NCBI GenBank assembly: GCA_041736675.1
Contig: JBGSTD010000065.1
Coordinates: 1-64,000, forward strand
Direction: 5' to 3'
DNA: 64,000 nucleotides
DNA from: Salaquimonas sp041736675
GTDB lineage: Bacteria; Pseudomonadota; Alphaproteobacteria; Rhizobiales; Rhizobiaceae
Positions 59,010 through 64,000 of this stretch are shown one piece after another. Position numbers and translations under genes: made by a program. The stretch's first letter is position 1, and every line of letters starts with the position of its first letter. The notes beneath the pieces are model-generated. The model searched no databases and was not told where the DNA came from. It worked only from the letters and a program-made list of their open reading frames with translations.

Positions 59010-60559
59010 GTGAAGCAGCAGTGCGCGGAAGAGCAGCCAGATCCGGAGGCAGGGCAGGCAGACATGCCGTGCGGGCAGCGCCTTTGACAGAGGACATCAA
59101 ACCGATCCGCGGTGGCATGATCGGCGGAACATACAAACCGCTTTCAGACAGCGATGTCTTGCGCATCCATGAAGCTGCGCTGGACGCAATGTGGCAAATC
59201 GGATTTGCCGACGCACCACCGTCAGGCGTCGAGATACTGCTAAAGGCCGGATGTGTTCTTGGTGAAGACAATCGCATCCGGTTTCCGCGATCTGTAGTCG
59301 AGGACATGCTGGCGATTGCAGCAAAAGAGATCACACTGTTTGCCCGTGACCCGAAACATGACCTGCATCTGTCCGGCAAGAAGGTCTATTATGGCACTGC
59401 AGGTGCTGCAGTTTACATGGTGGACCAGGAAAAGAAAGAATACCGCGAATGCACGGTTCAGGATCTCTTCGATTCATCGCGCATCGTCGATGAGCTGGAC
59501 AATGTGCACTTTTTTCAGCGAACGATGGTTTGCCGCGATATCACTGACAATTTCGAAATGGACCTCAATACGCTCTATGCGTCATGTGCAGGAACACGCA
59601 AACATGTTGGCGTTTCGATTTTTGACCCTGAGTATGTCGATGGTTGCTTTGAGTTGTTGCACATGATTGCCGGTGGAGAAGACAAATGGCGTGAACGCCC
59701 GTTTGTTTCCAACTCCAACTGTTTTGTCGTTCCTCCGATGAAATTTGCGACAGAGAGCTGCAAGGTCATGGAAAAGTGTGTTGAATATGGCATGCCGATC
59801 CTGCTTTTGTCTGCCGGACAGGCAGGCGCTACAGCGCCAGCCTCAATCGCTTTGGCGATTGTTGAGGCAGTGGCCGAATGCCTTGCGGGAATGGTTTATG
59901 TAAATGCGATGAAGCCGGGCCATCCGTGCATCTTTGGAACCTGGCCTTTTGTTTCCGATTTGCGTTCGGGCGCCATGTCAGGAGGGTCCGGAGAACAGGC
60001 TTTGCTGACGGCAGGATGCGCGCAGATGCACCACTTCTACGGACTGCCAGGAGGCGCTGCAGCGGGTATTGCTGATGCCAAATTGCCTGACATGCAGGCG
60101 GGATGGGAGCAGATGTGTTCGAATGTGATGGCTGGTTTGGCAGGTCTCAACATGGTTTATGAGGCGGTTGGAATGCATGCCTCTCTGCTTGGCTTCTCGC
60201 TGGAATCACTCATTTTGGGAGACGATCTTTTGGGGCAGGCCTTGCGGTGTGTCAGGGGTATTGAGGTTACCGATGAAAGTATTTCCATAGAGGCGATGAA
60301 AAGTGTCTGCATGGGCGGTCCGGGCCATTATCTTGGTAGCGAGCAGACACTGCACCTGATGCAACGGGATTATGTTTATCCTAAAATTGCCGACCGTCTG
60401 TCACCCAAGGAATGGGCGGAAGTGGGTAAACCCGATCTGGTGCAAAACGCCATCAAGCGTAAACGGCAGATACTGGATGCACCACGCAAGCCGATCATTG
60501 ATCCGGTTACCGATCGGGCGATCAGAGCAAAATTCAATATCCATTTGCCGTTGGCTTGA
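59006..60559 (+). CDS. MttB-family methyltransferase, second copy, non-pyrrolysine
   Basis: A 517-residue MttB homologue without in-frame amber codon. It shares the C-terminal GPGGHYLGSEQT motif with the copy at 32133 but is otherwise far apart in sequence, so the substrates probably differ. Residues 6-24 are Arg/Gly/Ala-rich. It closes the five-gene operon. No corrinoid protein is encoded nearby; the one at 31058-31747 could serve both enzymes, or there is another elsewhere in the genome. Confidence 0.87.
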   Translation: MSEAAVRGRAARSGGRAGRHAVRAAPLTEDIKPIRGGMIGGTYKPLSDSDVLRIHEAALDAMWQIGFADAPPSGVEILLKAGCVLGEDNRIRFPRSVVEDMLAIAAKEITLFARDPKHDLHLSGKKVYYGTAGAAVYMVDQEKKEYRECTVQDLFDSSRIVDELDNVHFFQRTMVCRDITDNFEMDLNTLYASCAGTRKHVGVSIFDPEYVDGCFELLHMIAGGEDKWRERPFVSNSNCFVVPPMKFATESCKVMEKCVEYGMPILLLSAGQAGATAPASIALAIVEAVAECLAGMVYVNAMKPGHPCIFGTWPFVSDLRSGAMSGGSGEQALLTAGCAQMHHFYGLPGGAAAGIADAKLPDMQAGWEQMCSNVMAGLAGLNMVYEAVGMHASLLGFSLESLILGDDLLGQALRCVRGIEVTDESISIEAMKSVCMGGPGHYLGSEQTLHLMQRDYVYPKIADRLSPKEWAEVGKPDLVQNAIKRKRQILDAPRKPIIDPVTDRAIRAKFNIHLPLA

Positions 60560-60561
60560 TC

Positions 60562-61461
60562 TTATAACCTGCTTCTGAACAAGGTAATTCTCCTGCGCGG
60601 CCCAATTCTTTTTTCCTCGCGCAGGAAGATCAAAATGCCTGACAGTCCTATGATCACCAAGCCTGCAAGGGTGTAAATATCCGGTATCTCGGAAAAGAAA
60701 ATCATTCCCAGAATAATGGCCCAAATCATTTGACTATACTGGGTGGGGGCTATGTGGTTTGCCGGTATCATGGAGATGGCGTGAATCATGAAGGTCAACC
60801 CAAGGCCGCTCAGAATGCCACCAGCCAACAGATGCAGCAGGACCTCTCCGGTGGGAAGCACAAAGGTCGCAAGCATGGCAATGCCGTTGAAAACCAGGGA
60901 ATAAAAGAGCACCATGCTCAAGACAGTGATGCGTTTTTCCTGCCCTGAGAGGCTGCGAACAGTCGTGATGGAAATTGCGCCAAAGAACGCACAACTCAGT
61001 CCGCCGAAATGGGCCAGCTTGATTTCCTGAAATCCCGGGCGCAGAACAATCAGGATGCCAACAAAGCCAAGGAAAACCGCAAACCACCGGCGCCAGCGAA
61101 CGTCTTCTCCCAATACCACCTTTGAAATAATCGTAGTAAACGCGGGAACAAGGAAAATCAGTGCATATGCTTCGGCAAGTTCGAGATGGGTGAATGCATA
61201 AATTGCGCTCAGCCCGCCGAAAAGGCTGGAAAGGCCGCGCAAATGAACAATGCGCTTGTTTTTGATCTTAAAAGCATCGCTCCATTTTTCATCGCGTGGC
61301 TTGCCAAAAATAATGGGTATGCAGGAAAACAGGGTGATGAAAAAGCCGATTTCAAAAACGGTGACCTGCCCGCCGACCGATTTGATGAAGGCATCGCTGC
61401 ATGCGTAAAATGCATAGGATGCCAAGGCAATAAGTATGCCTTTGATAGGGCTCTGGATCAT
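60562..61461 (-). CDS. DMT-superfamily (EamA) transporter
   Basis: A 299-residue inner-membrane protein with ten hydrophobic segments in two EamA repeats; the first repeat ends with AEAYALIFLVPAFTTIISKVVLGED, a typical EamA segment (parts). It probably exports or imports a small metabolite. Its stop lies 2 bases from the MttB operon stop. A very basic C-terminus (GPRRRITLF) follows the last helix. Confidence 0.87.
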   Translation of the reverse strand: MIQSPIKGILIALASYAFYACSDAFIKSVGGQVTVFEIGFFITLFSCIPIIFGKPRDEKWSDAFKIKNKRIVHLRGLSSLFGGLSAIYAFTHLELAEAYALIFLVPAFTTIISKVVLGEDVRWRRWFAVFLGFVGILIVLRPGFQEIKLAHFGGLSCAFFGAISITTVRSLSGQEKRITVLSMVLFYSLVFNGIAMLATFVLPTGEVLLHLLAGGILSGLGLTFMIHAISMIPANHIAPTQYSQMIWAIILGMIFFSEIPDIYTLAGLVIIGLSGILIFLREEKRIGPRRRITLFRSRL

Positions 61462-61585
61462 GCAAAACTCTTGGATGGGAGGATTTTTGATTCTTCACGC
61501 TTTTGCCTAACACGGATTATTGGCAATCCATATTCCAATTTGGACCATTAGCTGGGTCAGAAAAAGCCTAGCCGGTTAGTTGTCT

Positions 61586-61981
61586 TCAGTTGGTTGCAAG
61601 AAACAGCAGCAGAGCTCCAAGGGCTAACACGAAAATGGCGTAAATTCTGATCACGTTTTCAGTGAAGGGAACAGCTCCAATTACCGCAAAAAACGGACGG
61701 GCAAAGGCTAGCATCAAAAAACCTTCCACCAGCGCAGCCCAGCCAATCAGGCTGACAATGATTTCGAGAGGTGTTCCCCAGATATCGTGCAGTGTGATTA
61801 CAGTTGCGCCAATAGCAAAGGCGAGGATTGAGGCGAGGTAGGTCAATGTCCGGTTTCGTTTAAATTCGTCAATCATGCCTGCAAACCCTTTAGAATCGGT
61901 CAGCAGACCAATACCTGCAGCCAACATGTAAAGGCCAAGAAAAATTCCAAATATTTGTGTGAGCGTTAAAGAGGCAAGCAT
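61586..61981 (-). CDS. hypothetical membrane protein
   Basis: A 131-residue protein with four hydrophobic segments (LTQIFGIFLGLYMLAAGIGLL, LTYLASILAFAIGATVITL, LEIIVSLIGWAALVEGFLML, YAIFVLALGALLLFLA). ATG at 61981 has AGGAGGG 8 bases upstream. The family is unknown to me. It lies between the EamA transporter and choline-sulfatase genes on the same strand. Confidence 0.7.
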   Translation of the reverse strand: MLASLTLTQIFGIFLGLYMLAAGIGLLTDSKGFAGMIDEFKRNRTLTYLASILAFAIGATVITLHDIWGTPLEIIVSLIGWAALVEGFLMLAFARPFFAVIGAVPFTENVIRIYAIFVLALGALLLFLATN

Positions 61982-62083
61982 CGTATGACCCTCCTGTTTT
62001 TTCCATGAAACTCTATACCAACAATTTGGCAGAATTGCATTGTTCAGGATCAACTGCACCAGCGCTTAAATAGGTGCGGGCTC

Positions 62084-63613
62084 CTACTCGCCCCGAGGGA
62101 ACCTTTTGTCACCTTCCAGCGTGTCAAGGTTCATGTGGTTGCGCATATAGGCTTCTGATGCCTTTTTAAGCGGCTGGAAATCCCAGGGATAATAGGCGCC
62201 ATTGCGCAGGGCTTCATAGACCACCCAACGGCGCGCCTGGCTCTGACGCACTTCTGCATCAAAGGCTGCCATGTCCCATCGGGAGCGAACCTGTTTCATG
62301 AACTCGGCCACCATTGGCGCGTTGGCCGGATTTTCGGCAAGGTTGGTCAATTCATTTGGATCTGTTGCAAGATCAAACAGTTGCGGCGGGTCCAATTCGC
62401 AATGGTTGAACTTGTAGTTGCCCTCGCGGATACAAACCAGTGGCGCGTAGCTTGCCTCGGCAGCATATTCGATCAATACCGGACCGGAACGGGCTCTTGC
62501 GGTTCCATTTGCAGGTGCCATCGGCAAGATGCTCTCACCGTCAGTCCAGGGCATGATTTCACTCATGTCTACACCAGCCAGATCGCAAAGGGTTGGCAGT
62601 ATATCCACATTGGAAACCGGGGCAGAAATTTTTCCAGGCTGCATTTGGGGAGCGCATATCATCAGCGGCACCCGGGCGGACCCCTCGTAAAAATTCATCT
62701 TGAACCAAAGTCCGCGCTCACCCAGCATATCGCCATGGTCGGAGCAGAAAACGATTATGGTGTTGTCCAGCTGACGGGTTGCCTCCAAGGTTTCGATCAA
62801 CTCGCCAACCTTGTCGTCGAGATAGCTGATATTGGCAAAATAAGCCCGGCGCGAGCGACGAACATGTTCTTCGGTGATGTCAAAATTGTCCCAGTCACAG
62901 GAATGAAAGATACGGGCTGATTGGGGATCGCGCCTGTCCTTTGGCAGGGTATCGACTGCCGGCAACAAATGCTCGCAGTCTTCATAAAGGTCCCAATACT
63001 TGCGCCGCGCCACATAGGGGTCATGCGGATGGGTGAAGGATGCAGTCAGGCACCATGGGCGGTTGTCCATGCCGCGTGCCAGATCATAGATTTTCATCTT
63101 TGCTTCGTGGCAGACATTGTCGTCGTATTCCATCTGGTTGGTAATTTCGGCAACGCCGGCACCTGTTACTGAACCCATATTGTGGTACCACCAGTCGATG
63201 CGTTCGCCGGGTGTGCGGTAGTCGGGGGTCCAACCAAAGGCAGCAGGATAGATGTCAGTGGTGAAACGCTCCTCAAAGCCGTGCAACTGGTCGGGGCCAA
63301 CAAAGTGCATTTTTCCCGAAAGTGCAGTGTAATAGCCCGCACGGCGCAAGTGGTGTGCGTAGGTCGGAATGTCGGAGGTGAACTCGGCGGCATTGTCATA
63401 CACGCGGGTACGCCGTGGCATTTGACCGGACATGAACGATGCCCGGGCAGGGGCGCAAAGCGGGCTGGAGGTGTAGCAGTTTTCAAAGCGCGTTGAGCGT
63501 GCGCCAAGTTTTTTCAGGTTGGGCGCATGAAGCCAGTCAGCAGGACCATCTGGAAACAGGGTGCCGTTAAGCTGGTCCACCATGATGATCAGGATATTCG
63601 GTTTTTTATGCAT
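62084..63613 (-). CDS. betC: choline-sulfatase
   Basis: A 509-residue type I sulfatase that releases choline from choline-O-sulfate. The formylglycine site is Cys 53 in PLCAPARASF (CxPxR). Metal and active-site segments are NILIIMVDQLNG, SFTHPHDPY and CSDHGDMLGERGLW. The long matches to rhizobial BetC that I remember (GPADxLHAPNL, GERIDWWYHN, a C-terminal cap ending in KRFPRGE) make this a firm call. There is no betIBA next to it. Ribosome site AAGGGA precedes the ATG. Confidence 0.92.
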   Translation of the reverse strand: MHKKPNILIIMVDQLNGTLFPDGPADWLHAPNLKKLGARSTRFENCYTSSPLCAPARASFMSGQMPRRTRVYDNAAEFTSDIPTYAHHLRRAGYYTALSGKMHFVGPDQLHGFEERFTTDIYPAAFGWTPDYRTPGERIDWWYHNMGSVTGAGVAEITNQMEYDDNVCHEAKMKIYDLARGMDNRPWCLTASFTHPHDPYVARRKYWDLYEDCEHLLPAVDTLPKDRRDPQSARIFHSCDWDNFDITEEHVRRSRRAYFANISYLDDKVGELIETLEATRQLDNTIIVFCSDHGDMLGERGLWFKMNFYEGSARVPLMICAPQMQPGKISAPVSNVDILPTLCDLAGVDMSEIMPWTDGESILPMAPANGTARARSGPVLIEYAAEASYAPLVCIREGNYKFNHCELDPPQLFDLATDPNELTNLAENPANAPMVAEFMKQVRSRWDMAAFDAEVRQSQARRWVVYEALRNGAYYPWDFQPLKKASEAYMRNHMNLDTLEGDKRFPRGE

Positions 63614-63715
63614 TTTGAATCCCTTGCGCCATTTTTTTCAAAAATAGAGTCAGGCGGAAAAAACTGGTGTTCGGCTCGCGCCATTGGTTGGCGCAACCCG
63701 ATTTTGCGAAGCGAT

Positions 63716-64000
63716 TCAGTTTTCCGGCATCCATTTTGCCTTTCGTTTCTCGACAAATGCGAGTGTCCCTTCAGCACCTTCTTTTCCGGTTACCGCATCA
63801 ACAAACAGATTTGCCGCATGTTCCACCAGTGTATCTGAATGCAGAAAACGTGCATCGCGCAGGAGTTTCTTCGAGACGGCAACAGCTTCGGGCGCACATC
63901 GCAAAGCATGGTCGATCACCTCTTTGATATCCTCGTCGAGTTCATCGGTGACCGCGTGTACAAGCCCAATACGCATGGCTTCTTCCGCACCAATGCGGGC
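63716..64000 (-). CDS. enoyl-CoA hydratase/isomerase, C-terminal part, truncated at window edge
   Basis: The frame is open through the right edge (the residues before the first in-window Met read RIGAEEA). The C-terminal crotonase segment (AMRIGLVHAV, then PEAVAVSKKLL, and GTLAFVEKRKAKWMPEN) is typical. The active-site half lies outside the window. Confidence 0.82.
   Translation of the reverse strand, partial: ARIGAEEAMRIGLVHAVTDELDEDIKEVIDHALRCAPEAVAVSKKLLRDARFLHSDTLVEHAANLFVDAVTGKEGAEGTLAFVEKRKAKWMPEN

Noticed and set aside
32133..60559. Pyrrolysine-type MttB
   Set aside because: Neither MttB frame has an in-frame amber codon, and no pyl genes are seen; both are non-pyrrolysine homologues.
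1..64000. Mobile elements, CRISPR arrays, tRNA or rRNA genes
   Set aside because: I looked for transposase motifs, direct-repeat arrays and tRNA-like cloverleaves in the gaps and found none convincing.

Overview
The window looks like chromosome of an alphaproteobacterium of the order Hyphomicrobiales (Rhizobiales), probably a marine or host-associated heterotroph of moderate GC content. The best taxonomic marker is the six-gene cluster acpXL, fabZXL, fabF2XL, fabF1XL, adh2XL, lpxXL at 44.1-49.8 kb, which makes the very-long-chain hydroxy fatty acid of rhizobial lipid A. A BetC-type choline-sulfatase, a DUF1127 protein, split MnmC enzymes and many ABC importers agree with this. I saw no insertion sequence, prophage, CRISPR array, tRNA or rRNA gene.

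Layout. 0-2.6 kb: 3' end of a FadB-like beta-oxidation gene and a glutathione transferase. 2.6-10.7 kb: a GATase-AraC regulator beside a complete peptide/opine-type ABC importer whose fused double ATPase carries an unusual C-terminal helix-hairpin-helix-like domain. 10.8-15.4 kb: small membrane proteins, an MscS channel and the divergent MnmD/MnmC-oxidoreductase pair. 15.5-20.5 kb: a stand-alone dimethylglycine-dehydrogenase-like GcvT enzyme, a phosphodiester glycosidase-like protein, a second GATase-AraC regulator and a 44-residue small ORF. 20.7-23.9 kb: HAD dehalogenase, DUF1127, LysR and an Ldh2-type dehydrogenase.

23.9-35.6 kb is the most interesting part: a corrinoid-dependent methyl-transfer module of the kind known from anaerobes. 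It holds an MttB-family methyltransferase without an amber codon, a corrinoid protein, a methyl-THF:corrinoid methyltransferase, a RACo/RamA-like reductive activator, a two-gene methylene-THF reductase, two MaoC-like proteins, DUF1638 and PF13769 proteins, a 4Fe-4S protein and a betaine-homocysteine methyltransferase. A second operon at 51.6-60.6 kb joins two dimethylglycine-dehydrogenase-like enzymes, a homocysteine methyltransferase, a PEP-mutase-family protein and a second MttB homologue. With choline-sulfatase at the right edge, the window reads as a methylated-amine (choline-O-sulfate, betaine, dimethylglycine) demethylation and one-carbon region. Methyl groups would enter the folate pool through a corrinoid protein or through FAD/THF enzymes, or be passed to homocysteine.

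Two patterns tie the module together. Near-identical perfect palindromes (ATATAAAGA-N2-TCTTTATAT) sit just upstream of the methyl-THF:corrinoid methyltransferase gene and the betaine-homocysteine methyltransferase gene. Arg/Gly-rich terminal tails recur on at least five of the C1 proteins. The remainder, 35.8-44 kb, holds a candidate small RNA, a TerB-like protein, a second dipeptide-type ABC importer, an M20 deacylase and an L,D-transpeptidase. Functional names rest on motif and family recognition by eye; no database search was run.
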